Assembly: GCF_029277445.1 (NCBI RefSeq)
Contig: NZ_CP119566.1
Location: forward strand, 448,501-512,500
Direction: 5' to 3'
From: Pararhizobium qamdonense
GTDB lineage: Bacteria > Pseudomonadota > Alphaproteobacteria > Rhizobiales > Rhizobiaceae
DNA length: 64,000 nucleotides
Each line of letters opens with the position of its first letter. Position 1 is the stretch's first letter. Under the pieces are notes generated by a model. It saw nothing but the letters and a program-made list of their open reading frames with translations. It was not told the DNA's origin and made no database searches. The translations under genes were made by a program, and so were the position numbers. Of this stretch, positions 1-8,035 are shown in pieces.

Positions 1-384
1 GCTAGCGTCAAAGGTCTCGGGGCGCTGGAAGCCGGGTGCACGTCCCTGTCTTTCCCAGGCGGCTTTGATCAGCTCTTCCGGCGGCCGCGCCTCCATGCCC
101 CTTATATCACCAGTTTCCACCCAGATCGGATTGATGCGGATATCGGCGATCGCGCTGGAAGCGCGGAAGGCCGCTTCGAACAGGTCTGTGACGACGGCCG
201 CTTCCTTGAATGCTGGATCGGCGGGGACGATGGCGGCTACGGCACCGGCGCGCCGCCACATGGTTGCGACACCGGCCGGTGCGCCTGTCGCATAGGTGAA
301 ACTTTCCGGCGAAAGCAGCAGCAGCGCATCGATCCCGGCTGCTTGCATCAGCTGCGATGCGCGGGTTCTGTCGAGGTGAGCCAT
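1..384 (-). CDS. M24 family metallopeptidase / creatinase-like protein, N-terminal part (partial)
   Basis: The 128 codons visible from an ATG at 384 stay open to the window edge, so the gene is cut. The product begins MAHLDRTRASQLMQAAGIDA, followed by LLLLSPESFTYATGAPAG, which matches the creatinase/prolidase N-terminal domain of Xaa-Pro peptidase-like (M24) proteins. The catalytic pita-bread domain would lie outside the window, so peptidase activity cannot be checked. An AAGGAA ribosome-binding site sits 5-10 nt upstream of the ATG. It is divergent from the glutaryl-CoA dehydrogenase gene. Specificity is unknown: relatives include aminopeptidase P, creatinase and ectoine hydrolase. Confidence 0.75.
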   Translation of the reverse strand, partial: MAHLDRTRASQLMQAAGIDALLLLSPESFTYATGAPAGVATMWRRAGAVAAIVPADPAFKEAAVVTDLFEAAFRASSAIADIRINPIWVETGDIRGMEARPPEELIKAAWERQGRAPGFQRPETFDAS

Positions 385-523
385 GCCGTTTCCTTGTCCT
401 GTCTCTGCCATGCGCGTCATGCCGCCATTCCCGCAGCGCATGAGGCAGTGCCGCATTTTCGTTTGTATCGCTCTGCCCGGCTTGCCATAACGGATAGGAG
501 AAGGAAAGTGACGGGAGGACGCC

Positions 524-1711
524 ATGGCTGCAAGACAGGAATTCCAGTGGGACGATGCATTGCTGCTGGAGGATCAACTCTCTGAAGACGAGCGGATGAT
601 CCGCGACACGGCCCGTGCCTATGCGCAGGACAAGCTACAGCCGCGCGTCATCGATGCCTATCGTAACGAAACCACCGACACCTCGATTTTCCGTGAAATG
701 GGCGAACTGGGGCTGCTTGGCGTAACGGTGCCGGATACCTATGGCGGCGTCGGCGCATCCTATGTGGCCTATGGCCTGGTTGCCCGCGAGGTCGAGCGGG
801 TCGATAGCGGCTACCGTTCGATGATGAGCGTGCAATCCTCTCTCGTGATCTATCCCATCCATGCCTATGGCTCGGAAGAGCAGCGCCAGAAATATCTGCC
901 AAAGCTGATTAGCGGCGAATGGATCGGCTGTTTCGGCCTGACCGAGCCGGATGCCGGCTCGGACCCCGGCGGCATGAAGACGCGGGCGGTGAAGACCGAT
1001 GGCGGCTACCGGCTCACCGGGTCAAAAATGTGGATTTCCAATGCGCCGATCGCCGATGTCTTTGTCGTCTGGGCGAAATCCGAGGCGCATGGCAATGCCA
1101 TTCGCGGCTTCGTCCTGAAAAAGGGCATGCAGGGCCTCTCGGCGCCGAAGATCGGCGGCAAGCTGTCGCTGCGTGCCTCGATTACCGGTGAAATCGTGCT
1201 CGACAATGTCGAGGTCGGCGAGGATGCGCTGCTTCCCAATGTCGAGGGCCTGAAGGGGCCATTCGGCTGCCTCAACCGCGCCCGCTATGGTATTTCCTGG
1301 GGCGTGCTCGGTTCGGCGGAGTTCTGCTGGCATGCGGCCCGGCAATACGGTCTCGACCGCAAGCAGTTCGGCAAGCCCCTGGCGCAGACGCAGCTGTTCC
1401 AGAAGAAGCTCGCCGACATGCAGACCGAAATCACGCTGGGCCTGCAGGCGTCGCTGCGCGTCGGCCAGCTGATGGATGCGGGGCGCATGGCGCCGGAGAT
1501 GATCTCGATCGTCAAGCGCAACAATTGCGGCAAGGCGCTGGATATCGCCCGCGCTGCCCGCGATATGCATGGCGGCAACGGCATTTCCGAGGATTATCAG
1601 GTGATGCGGCATATGGTGAACCTGGAAACGGTGAACACCTATGAAGGCACCCATGACGTGCACGCCCTGATCCTCGGCCGCGCCCAGACCGGGCTGCAGG
1701 CCTTCTTCTGA
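524..1711 (+). CDS. gcdH: Glutaryl-CoA dehydrogenase
   Basis: This 395-residue FAD acyl-CoA dehydrogenase oxidatively decarboxylates glutaryl-CoA to crotonyl-CoA in lysine, tryptophan and glutarate breakdown. The full length is normal for the family. The segment [17 protein letters not shown] and the C-terminal [19 protein letters not shown] are characteristic of glutaryl-CoA dehydrogenases rather than general acyl-CoA dehydrogenases, and E374 in the latter corresponds to the catalytic base. A strong GGGAGG ribosome-binding site lies 6 nt before the ATG. The CoA transferase gene starts 8 nt downstream, so the two should be one transcript. Confidence 0.93.
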   Translation: MAARQEFQWDDALLLEDQLSEDERMIRDTARAYAQDKLQPRVIDAYRNETTDTSIFREMGELGLLGVTVPDTYGGVGASYVAYGLVAREVERVDSGYRSMMSVQSSLVIYPIHAYGSEEQRQKYLPKLISGEWIGCFGLTEPDAGSDPGGMKTRAVKTDGGYRLTGSKMWISNAPIADVFVVWAKSEAHGNAIRGFVLKKGMQGLSAPKIGGKLSLRASITGEIVLDNVEVGEDALLPNVEGLKGPFGCLNRARYGISWGVLGSAEFCWHAARQYGLDRKQFGKPLAQTQLFQKKLADMQTEITLGLQASLRVGQLMDAGRMAPEMISIVKRNNCGKALDIARAARDMHGGNGISEDYQVMRHMVNLETVNTYEGTHDVHALILGRAQTGLQAFF

Positions 1712-1719
1712 GCGCGGGC

Positions 1720-2892
1720 ATGGAAACGCCGCTGAAGGGTCTGAAAGTTCTTGAGCTTGCCCGTATCCTGGCGGGGCCCTGGATCGGCCAGACACTGGCC
1801 GATCTCGGCGCTGATGTCATCAAGGTGGAAAGCCCGGCTGGCGACGATACCCGGACCTGGGGGCCTCCTTTCATCGAAAGCGAGACCGGCGGCCATCTGG
1901 ATGCCGCTTATTTCCACGCCTGCAACCGGGGAAAGCGCTCCGTCGTGCTCGATTTCACGACTGAAGAGGGGCAGGAAGCGGTGCGGCGGCTGGCGGCGCA
2001 GTCGGACGTGCTGCTCGAAAATTTCAAGGTCGGAGGACTGGCCAAATACGGGCTGGACTATGAGAGCCTGAAGGCGATCAATCCACGGCTGATCTATTGC
2101 TCGGTCACCGGTTTCGGCCAGAACGGTCCCTATGCGCATCGCGCCGGCTATGATTATATCATCCAGGGCATGAGCGGCATCATGGATCTGACGGGCGATC
2201 CGGACGGCGAACCGCAGAAGATCGGCGTCGCTTTTGCCGATATCTTCACCGGGCTCTACGGCGTCATCGCCATCCAGGCGGCCCTGCATATGCGCGAACG
2301 CACCGGCGCCGGCCAGCAGGTCGATATGGCTTTGTTCGACAGCATGACCGGGGTCCTTGCCAATCAGGCGCTGAACTTCCTCGTCTCCGGGCAATCGCCG
2401 CGCCGTCTCGGCAATGCGCATCCCAATATTGCGCCCTACCAGGTCTTTCCGGTTTCCGATGGCCACCTGATCGTCGCCGTCGGCAATGACCGGCAGTTCG
2501 TCAAGTTCTGCACATTGCTGGGGCTCGATACTCTGGCGACCGATCCGCGCTATCTGAGCAACGCAAGCCGGGTCAAGCACCGGGATACGCTGACGCCGGA
2601 GCTGACGGCACGGACGGTGAATTTCGACCGCGATACGCTGCTCTCCATGCTGGAAGCGGCCGGCGTACCTGGCGGGCCGATCAATAGCGTGGCGGATGTG
2701 TTCGCAGACCCGCAGATCATTCACCGTGAAATGCGGGTGGATACGCCGCATACGGGCTCGGCCTCCGGTACTGCGCCGGGCGTTCGCTCGCCGCTCATGT
2801 TTTCGGACGCGGAACTGGCGCTTGAGCGCGGTGCGCCAAGGCTGGGGGAGCACACGCATGAGGTGCTGGCTGAGATTGGAATGAAGCCGTAG
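1720..2892 (+). CDS. gcdG: CaiB/BaiF (class III) CoA transferase, probably glutarate-specific
   Basis: This is a 390-residue class III CoA transferase. The N-terminus GLKVLELARILAGPWIGQTL and the segment IGVAFADIFTGLYG are family hallmarks; D174 in the latter aligns with the catalytic aspartate that forms the acyl anhydride. It follows gcdH by 8 nt, an arrangement also seen in pseudomonads (gcdHG), where the transferase is thought to load CoA from succinyl-CoA onto glutarate. Glutarate as substrate is inferred from this context; the fold itself is certain. Confidence 0.85.
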   Translation: METPLKGLKVLELARILAGPWIGQTLADLGADVIKVESPAGDDTRTWGPPFIESETGGHLDAAYFHACNRGKRSVVLDFTTEEGQEAVRRLAAQSDVLLENFKVGGLAKYGLDYESLKAINPRLIYCSVTGFGQNGPYAHRAGYDYIIQGMSGIMDLTGDPDGEPQKIGVAFADIFTGLYGVIAIQAALHMRERTGAGQQVDMALFDSMTGVLANQALNFLVSGQSPRRLGNAHPNIAPYQVFPVSDGHLIVAVGNDRQFVKFCTLLGLDTLATDPRYLSNASRVKHRDTLTPELTARTVNFDRDTLLSMLEAAGVPGGPINSVADVFADPQIIHREMRVDTPHTGSASGTAPGVRSPLMFSDAELALERGAPRLGEHTHEVLAEIGMKP

Positions 2893-2952
2893 GTATTCAA
2901 ACAATCATCGTTTCATGCTAGAGCTTCGTCTCCCCCTCATGGAGACAGATTC

Positions 2953-3162
2953 ATGCGCGTGACTGTCGTTTTGGATGACGAAATGTTGGCGAGCGCCCAG
3001 TTTTATACGGGCCTGATGACGAAATCAGCTGTCATCCGACACGCTTTGCAAGCGCTCATACAGCGGGAAGCCGGAAGACGGCTGGCAGAGCTTGGGGGCA
3101 GCCAGCCTGATTTGCAGAATGTTCCCCGACGGCGCCCGTGGAATGATGACGATTCCGAATAG
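2953..3162 (+). CDS. VapB-family (DUF2191-type) antitoxin without a partner
   Basis: A 69-residue protein that starts MRVTVVLDDEMLASAQFYTG and continues SAVIRHALQALIQREAGRRL and LAELGGSQPDL, the pattern of DUF2191/VapB antitoxins, which bind DNA through an N-terminal ribbon-helix-helix-like dimer. The C-terminus (VPRRRPWNDDDSE) is where such antitoxins contact a VapC toxin. GGAGAC lies 6 nt upstream of the ATG. No PIN-domain toxin follows: the next gene, gabD, is convergent and ends 11 nt away. It may be a relic of a toxin-antitoxin pair or a solitary regulator. Confidence 0.75.
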   Translation: MRVTVVLDDEMLASAQFYTGLMTKSAVIRHALQALIQREAGRRLAELGGSQPDLQNVPRRRPWNDDDSE

Positions 3163-3173
3163 CCGAGCCGCTG

Positions 3174-4625
3174 TCAAATATTCCCCATGCAGAGATATTT
3201 CATCTCGAGATAATCCTCGGCGCCGTGGCGGGAGCCTTCGCGGCCGATGCCGGATTGTTTGAGGCCGCCGAAGGGGGCTGCTTCCGATGACATGCGGCCG
3301 GTATTGATGCCGATCATGCCGTATTCCAGTGCTTCGGCGACGCGCCAGACTTTCTTCAGCTCGGTCGCGTAAAAATAGGCGGCGAGGCCGTAGATCGTGT
3401 CATTGGCCTGGAGGATGACATCTTCCATGGTCTCGAAGCGGATGATCGGGGCGACCGGGCCGAAAGTTTCATCGCAGGCGACCAGCATGCCTTTGCCGAC
3501 ATTGGACAAGACAGTCGGCTCGAAGAAAGCGCCGGAGACGCGCTTGCCGCCACAGAGCAGTTTTGCGCCCTTGCCGATTGCGTCGTTGACATGAGTCTCG
3601 ACCTTCTCGATCGCCCGGCTATCGATCAGCGGACCGATGGTGACGCCCTTGGAGAAGCCGTCGCCGACTTTGAGCTTTGCCACTTCGGCGGCCAGTTTGC
3701 CGGCGAATTCGTCGTGGACCCGGCTTTGCACATAGATGCGGTTGGCCGAGGTGCAGGTCTGGCCGGCATTGCGGAATTTGGCCTGGATGGCGCCATCGAC
3801 GGCCGCATCGATATCAGCGTCGTCAAAGACGATAAAGGGCGCGCTGCCGCCGAGTTCCAGGCTGACTTTCTTGATCTGGTCGGAACATTGGCGCATCAGG
3901 ATGCGGCCGACTTCGGTCGAGCCGGTGAAGCTGATCTTGCGCACCCGCGAATTGGTGCAGAGTTCGCGGCCGATCGCGTCGCCTTCCGAAGCCAGAACGA
4001 GGTTGAAGACGCCCTTCGGGAAGCCTGCGCGGATGGCCAGCGCATGCATGGCCAAAGCCACCAGCGGCGTCTGTTCGGCTGGTTTGAGGATGATGGTGCA
4101 GCCGACCGCCAGCGCCGGGGCGATTTTTCGCGCGACCATCGAGGCTGGGAAATTCCAGGGGGTGATCGTGCCGACCACGCCGACCGGCTGCTTGATCACC
4201 ATCATGCGGCGGTCCGTCGAGGGGGCGGGGATGGTCTCGCCGTAGACGCGCTTGGCTTCTTCCGCATACCATTCGATATAGGCGGCGGCATGCTGAACCT
4301 CGGAACGGGCTTCGCTGAGCGGCTTACCCATTTCCGCCGTCAGGATCGCGGCGAGATCGTCGATATGGGCGATGACCAGATCGTGCCAGCGGCGCAGGAT
4401 CGTGCTGCGATCGCCGGCCGGACGCTCGGCCCAGGGAAATTGCGCCGCATAGGCGTCGTCGATCGCCGCGCGGGTTTCCGTAATCCCCATGTCCGGCAGC
4501 GTGGCGAGCAGGGCGCCGTTCGAGGGGTTGTGGACCTCGAAGGTCTTCGCCGAGTGCGCGGCGTTTACCAGGCCGAGCAGATGCGGATCCCTGACATGGG
4601 CGATCAAGGTCTCGGTAAAGATCAT
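3174..4625 (-). CDS. gabD: Succinate-semialdehyde dehydrogenase
   Basis: This NAD(P)-dependent aldehyde dehydrogenase of 483 residues oxidises succinate semialdehyde (or glutarate semialdehyde) to the dicarboxylic acid. Active-site features are visible: N158 in PWNF, E257 in LELGG and C291 in FRNAGQTCTSANR. The start MIFTETLIAH was chosen because it gives the usual family length and has an AAAGGA site about 10 nt upstream; a longer reading to 4730 adds residues unlike the family. It lies 149 nt downstream of gabT on the same strand, which suggests a gabTD unit for GABA use. GabT and GabD homologues often also accept the C5 compounds 5-aminovalerate and glutarate semialdehyde, so a role in lysine breakdown is possible. 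Confidence 0.9.
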   Translation of the reverse strand: MIFTETLIAHVRDPHLLGLVNAAHSAKTFEVHNPSNGALLATLPDMGITETRAAIDDAYAAQFPWAERPAGDRSTILRRWHDLVIAHIDDLAAILTAEMGKPLSEARSEVQHAAAYIEWYAEEAKRVYGETIPAPSTDRRMMVIKQPVGVVGTITPWNFPASMVARKIAPALAVGCTIILKPAEQTPLVALAMHALAIRAGFPKGVFNLVLASEGDAIGRELCTNSRVRKISFTGSTEVGRILMRQCSDQIKKVSLELGGSAPFIVFDDADIDAAVDGAIQAKFRNAGQTCTSANRIYVQSRVHDEFAGKLAAEVAKLKVGDGFSKGVTIGPLIDSRAIEKVETHVNDAIGKGAKLLCGGKRVSGAFFEPTVLSNVGKGMLVACDETFGPVAPIIRFETMEDVILQANDTIYGLAAYFYATELKKVWRVAEALEYGMIGINTGRMSSEAAPFGGLKQSGIGREGSRHGAEDYLEMKYLCMGNI

Positions 4626-4774
4626 CGGAGATCCTTTCTGGCGATCCGCGCGGGGGCGGACATGCGGCATATTGTGTCGCGGGGACAATGCCGATAGCCG
4701 ATAACAGCAGCGGCGTCCATCGGGCGGCAAGCGTGGCCGCCCGATCGGTTATGTCATGCCAGCGCTACCTGAAA

Positions 4775-6052
4775 TCAGGCGCGGGCCTGCAGGATCGAGG
4801 CTTCCAGAATGTCCATCGCCTCGGAAAAGACGTTGTCCTGGATGGTGATCGGGGCAAGGAAGCGGATGACGTTGCCATGCACGCCGCAGGTCAACAGAAT
4901 CAGGCCCTTTTCGAGCGCGATCACGCGGACGCGGTTGGCGAAATCGGCGCTTGGCAGATTGGTCTTCACGTCGTTGAACTCGACCGCATTCATAAAGCCC
5001 GGGCCCCGGATATCGACGATTTCCGGCACTTGTTCCGCAATGGCAGCGAGGCGCTGCTTGAGGCGGCCGCCGAGCTGTTCGGCGCGTTCGCAGAGCTTCT
5101 CATCCTCGATAATGTCGAGGACGGCATGAGCTGCGGCAACGCCCATCGGATTGCCGGCATAGGTGCCGCCGAGACCGCCGGGGCCGGGCGCGTCCATGAC
5201 GTCGGCGCGGCCGGTGACGGCGGCGATCGGGAAACCGCCACCAAGACCCTTGGCCATCGTCACGAGGTCGGCGGCAACGCCATGATGTTCCATAGCGAAG
5301 AGCTTGCCGGTACGGGCAAAGCCGGTCTGCACTTCATCGGCAATCAGAAGGATGCCGTGCTGGTCGCAGATATCGCGGATCGCCTTGATGAAGGAGGTCG
5401 GCACCGGATAGAAGCCGCCTTCGCCCTGCACGGGCTCGATGATGATGGCGGCGACCCGGTTCGGATCGACATCGGCGGCAAAGAGGCGCTTCAGGGCCGC
5501 CAGCGACTGGTCGGCGGAAACGCCCTGCAGTTCGACCGGGAAGGGCACGTGGAAGACGTCGGCCGGCATGGCGCCGAAGCCAACCTTATAGGGCACGACC
5601 TTGCCGGTCAGCGCCATGCCCATGAAGGTGCGGCCATGAAAGCCCCCGCCGAAGGCGACAACCGCCTGGCGGCCGGTTGCCGCGCGGGCGATCTTGACGG
5701 CATTCTCGACGGCTTCTGCACCCGTGGTGACGAAAATCGTCTTCTTGGCGAAGTCGCCGGGCAGAATGGCATTCAGCCGCTCGGCCAGTTCGACATAGTT
5801 TTCATATGGCACGACCTGATGGCAGGTATGGGTGAACCGGTCGAGCTGCTTCTTGACAGCTTCGATGACGCGCGGATGGCGGTGGCCGGTATTGACGACG
5901 GCGATACCTGCGGCAAAATCGATATAGCGATTGCCTTCCTTGTCCCAGATTTCCGAATTTTCGGCGCGATCCGCATAGATCTGCGTGGTCATGCCCACAC
6001 CGCGGGAAATGGCTGCGTTCTTGCGATCGGTCAAACTGGTCACGGGTTTCAT
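4775..6052 (-). CDS. gabT: 4-aminobutyrate aminotransferase
   Basis: This 425-residue class III PLP aminotransferase transfers the amino group of GABA to 2-oxoglutarate. PLP-binding K268 lies in VTMAKGLGGGFP, D239 in LLIADEVQTGF, and NTGHRHPRV and the EPVQGEGGFYP segment are typical of GabT. The ATG at 6052 (MKPVTSLTDRKNAAISRGVG) gives the expected length; the frame stays open further upstream only by chance. It is divergent from the MerR-XRE-cupin regulator across a 160-nt intergenic region rich in palindromes, so that regulator probably controls it. Confidence 0.92.
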   Translation of the reverse strand: MKPVTSLTDRKNAAISRGVGMTTQIYADRAENSEIWDKEGNRYIDFAAGIAVVNTGHRHPRVIEAVKKQLDRFTHTCHQVVPYENYVELAERLNAILPGDFAKKTIFVTTGAEAVENAVKIARAATGRQAVVAFGGGFHGRTFMGMALTGKVVPYKVGFGAMPADVFHVPFPVELQGVSADQSLAALKRLFAADVDPNRVAAIIIEPVQGEGGFYPVPTSFIKAIRDICDQHGILLIADEVQTGFARTGKLFAMEHHGVAADLVTMAKGLGGGFPIAAVTGRADVMDAPGPGGLGGTYAGNPMGVAAAHAVLDIIEDEKLCERAEQLGGRLKQRLAAIAEQVPEIVDIRGPGFMNAVEFNDVKTNLPSADFANRVRVIALEKGLILLTCGVHGNVIRFLAPITIQDNVFSEAMDILEASILQARA

Positions 6053-6118
6053 CCTGATGTTGCTGGGTGTTTTCGGTTGCAGATTTGACGGAAATCCTAT
6101 ATTTTTTCTGTAGGTTTG

Positions 6119-6139
6119 CAAATCAAATTTTGTGATTTG
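6119..6139. promoter_or_regulatory. Candidate operator between gabT and its divergent regulator
   Basis: A perfect 7-bp inverted repeat CAAATCA-N7-TGATTTG lies in an AT-rich stretch between the two divergent genes. The palindrome TTTGCAAA overlaps its left arm. Position and symmetry suit a binding site for the neighbouring MerR/XRE-type regulator. This is inference from sequence only. Confidence 0.45.
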
Positions 6140-6212
6140 AGAAGCAGCGCCGGGAATGGATTTCCTGCTATTACGACCGCAACGTAGGGTGCCCATCATC
6201 GATGCTTGGTAT

Positions 6213-7040
6213 ATGAGTGATGCCATGAAGATACGCTACAAGGTCGCTGAAGCCGCACGGCTTGCCGGTGTCTCCGCATCCACCTTACGCCTTTGGGAGA
6301 CGCAAGGCCTTGTTGTGCCGGACCGGTCCGTTACTGGGCACCGGCAATATAGCGAGGGCGATGTCGCCCAGTTGAAGAGGATCTCATGGTTTCGCGCCGA
6401 GCGCGGGCTCAACCCGGCTGCCATCCGCGAGGCGCTGGAACTGGAAGCGGGCGACCTTGACGACAATGGTCCGGCCTCCACCGGTGACGTGGTCCCGCAA
6501 TCGCAGGTCGGGCGCAAGCTGAGAAGCCTGCGCCATGCGGCCGGCAAGACGCTGGAGCAGGTGGCCGGCGATGTCGGTATCGCAGCCTCTGTCCTTTCAA
6601 CGCTGGAGAGGACCTCGCAGGGGGTTTCGGTCGCCGTGCTGCATCATCTCGCCGAATATTTCGCAACAACCGTTTCCAGCCTTTCCGGGCAGGACGAGCC
6701 CGAGGTGCGGGCTCTGGTACGTTCGGGCGAATGGCGGGCCTGGCCGCGCACGATACCGGGTGTGACCGTGCAGCTTTTGGCTGAAGGCCGCAACCAGATG
6801 GATTGCCACCGCTTCGTGCTGGAGCCAGGGGCCTCCAGTGAGGGCGCCTACACGCATGAGGGCGAGGAATTCGTCTATGTGCTGTCGGGGCGGGTGGAGT
6901 TCGTGCTTGACTCCGATCAGTTTCATGATCTGAACCCCGGCGATTCCCTTTATTTCAACAGCCGCCGTCATCACGCCTGGTCGAACCGGCACGATGGCGA
7001 GACCGTGCTTTTGTGGATTAACACGCCGCCGACTTTCTAG
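6213..7040 (+). CDS. MerR HTH - XRE HTH - cupin triple-domain transcriptional regulator
   Basis: This 275-residue protein has three recognisable modules. Residues about 6-75 form a MerR-type winged helix-turn-helix (YKVAEAARLAGVSASTLRLW, then GHRQYSEGDVAQLKRI). Residues about 98-155 form an XRE/Cro helix-turn-helix (GRKLRSLRHAAGKTLEQVAG). Residues about 195-270 form a cupin (YTHEGEEFVYVLSGRVEFVL with H215, and RRHHAWSN), a likely small-molecule sensor. The start MSDAMKIRYK was chosen from domain boundaries; no strong ribosome-binding site is seen and M5 (6225) is an alternative. It is divergent from gabT and followed by an amino-acid-binding protein gene, so it probably senses an amino compound. 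XRE-cupin regulators are common; the extra MerR head is less usual. Confidence 0.85.
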   Translation: MSDAMKIRYKVAEAARLAGVSASTLRLWETQGLVVPDRSVTGHRQYSEGDVAQLKRISWFRAERGLNPAAIREALELEAGDLDDNGPASTGDVVPQSQVGRKLRSLRHAAGKTLEQVAGDVGIAASVLSTLERTSQGVSVAVLHHLAEYFATTVSSLSGQDEPEVRALVRSGEWRAWPRTIPGVTVQLLAEGRNQMDCHRFVLEPGASSEGAYTHEGEEFVYVLSGRVEFVLDSDQFHDLNPGDSLYFNSRRHHAWSNRHDGETVLLWINTPPTF

Positions 7041-7181
7041 CGCTCCCTTCGTCGGCGTCCCCAGCGACAATCAAGCGCGTTTATACTGGCTATTGTCTCT
7101 ATCTATTTCGTTTATAGGCATTTCAGGCTTAGAGTTTGCCTCAAGCACCGGCAAACGGTGCGTCAAAGGGGAACTGACCGT

Positions 7182-7961
7182 ATGAAAAAACAGATGATCG
7201 CGCTGGCTCTTGCCTGTGCCGCAGCCTTTTCCGTGATGCCTGCCCATGCCGCCGAAAAGCTCCGCATCGGCACGGAGGGCGCTTATCCTCCCTTCAATTT
7301 CGTGGATACCGCCGGTAAGATCGGCGGCTTCGATGTGGATATCGGCTTGGCACTGTGCGCCAAAATGCAGGTCGAATGCGAGGTGGTGGCGCAAGACTGG
7401 GATGGTATCATTCCAGGGCTGGTCGCCAAGAAATACGACATGATCATCGCCTCCATGTTCATCACCGACGAGCGCCGCAAACAGGTCGCCTTCAGCGATC
7501 CCTATTATCTGGCGGCCATGACACATGTTGCGGCGAAGGGTGCTGGGATCACCGCATTCACCAATGAAGCACTGAAAGGCAAGGTCATCGGCGCACAGGC
7601 GGGCACGACCCAGGCCGAATATATCGCCGCTGTCTATCCGGATGCGGATATCAAGCTCTACCCGACCCAGGACGAAGCCAATCTCGACATGGCCAATGGC
7701 CGCCTCGACATGGAAGTCGGCGACATGCTGCCAATGCTCGACTGGGTCAACAAGAACGATGACGGCAAATGCTGCGAATTGATCGGTGAGCCCATTACCG
7801 ACCGCAAATTCGTCGGCGACGGCGTCGGCATTGCGCTTCGCCAGGACGACAAGGACCTGCGTGAAAAGCTGAACAAGGCGCTGGCCGAAATTCGCACCGA
7901 TGGCACCTACAAGACCATCAACGACAAGTACTTCACTATCGACGTCTATACGATGAAATAG
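7182..7961 (+). CDS. Periplasmic amino-acid-binding protein of an ABC transporter (orphan)
   Basis: This 259-residue protein belongs to the SBP family 3 (lysine/arginine/ornithine-binding type). A signal peptide is clear at MKKQMIALALACAAAF with probable cleavage after AHA at residue 23. LRIGTEGAYPPFNF and GFDVDIGLALCAKM are classical family motifs. A strong AAAGGGGAAC ribosome-binding site precedes the ATG at 7182. No permease or ATPase gene is adjacent, so it must share a transporter encoded elsewhere. Location beside the gab regulator suggests a GABA, omega-amino acid or basic amino acid ligand, but this is not shown by the sequence. Confidence 0.85.
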   Translation: MKKQMIALALACAAAFSVMPAHAAEKLRIGTEGAYPPFNFVDTAGKIGGFDVDIGLALCAKMQVECEVVAQDWDGIIPGLVAKKYDMIIASMFITDERRKQVAFSDPYYLAAMTHVAAKGAGITAFTNEALKGKVIGAQAGTTQAEYIAAVYPDADIKLYPTQDEANLDMANGRLDMEVGDMLPMLDWVNKNDDGKCCELIGEPITDRKFVGDGVGIALRQDDKDLREKLNKALAEIRTDGTYKTINDKYFTIDVYTMK

Positions 7962-7990
7962 GACCGGGCTTAACCCCGGAGGCCATTCGC

Positions 7991-8026
7991 ATGATCGCGT
8001 TGCGCCAGGGGGCGGAACGCGATCAT
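7991..8026. terminator. Bidirectional hairpin between convergent genes
   Basis: An 11-bp perfect stem, ATGATCGCGTT paired with AACGCGATCAT, lies between the stop codons of the binding-protein gene and acuI. There is no long T-run on either side, so it may be a weak intrinsic terminator or an mRNA 3'-end stabiliser shared by both transcripts. Confidence 0.6.
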
Positions 8027-8035
8027 CGGACTTGC

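Noticed and set aside
4688..6088. Plus-strand open frame of 466 codons
   Set aside because: It is antisense to gabT, which has intact PLP-binding and family motifs.
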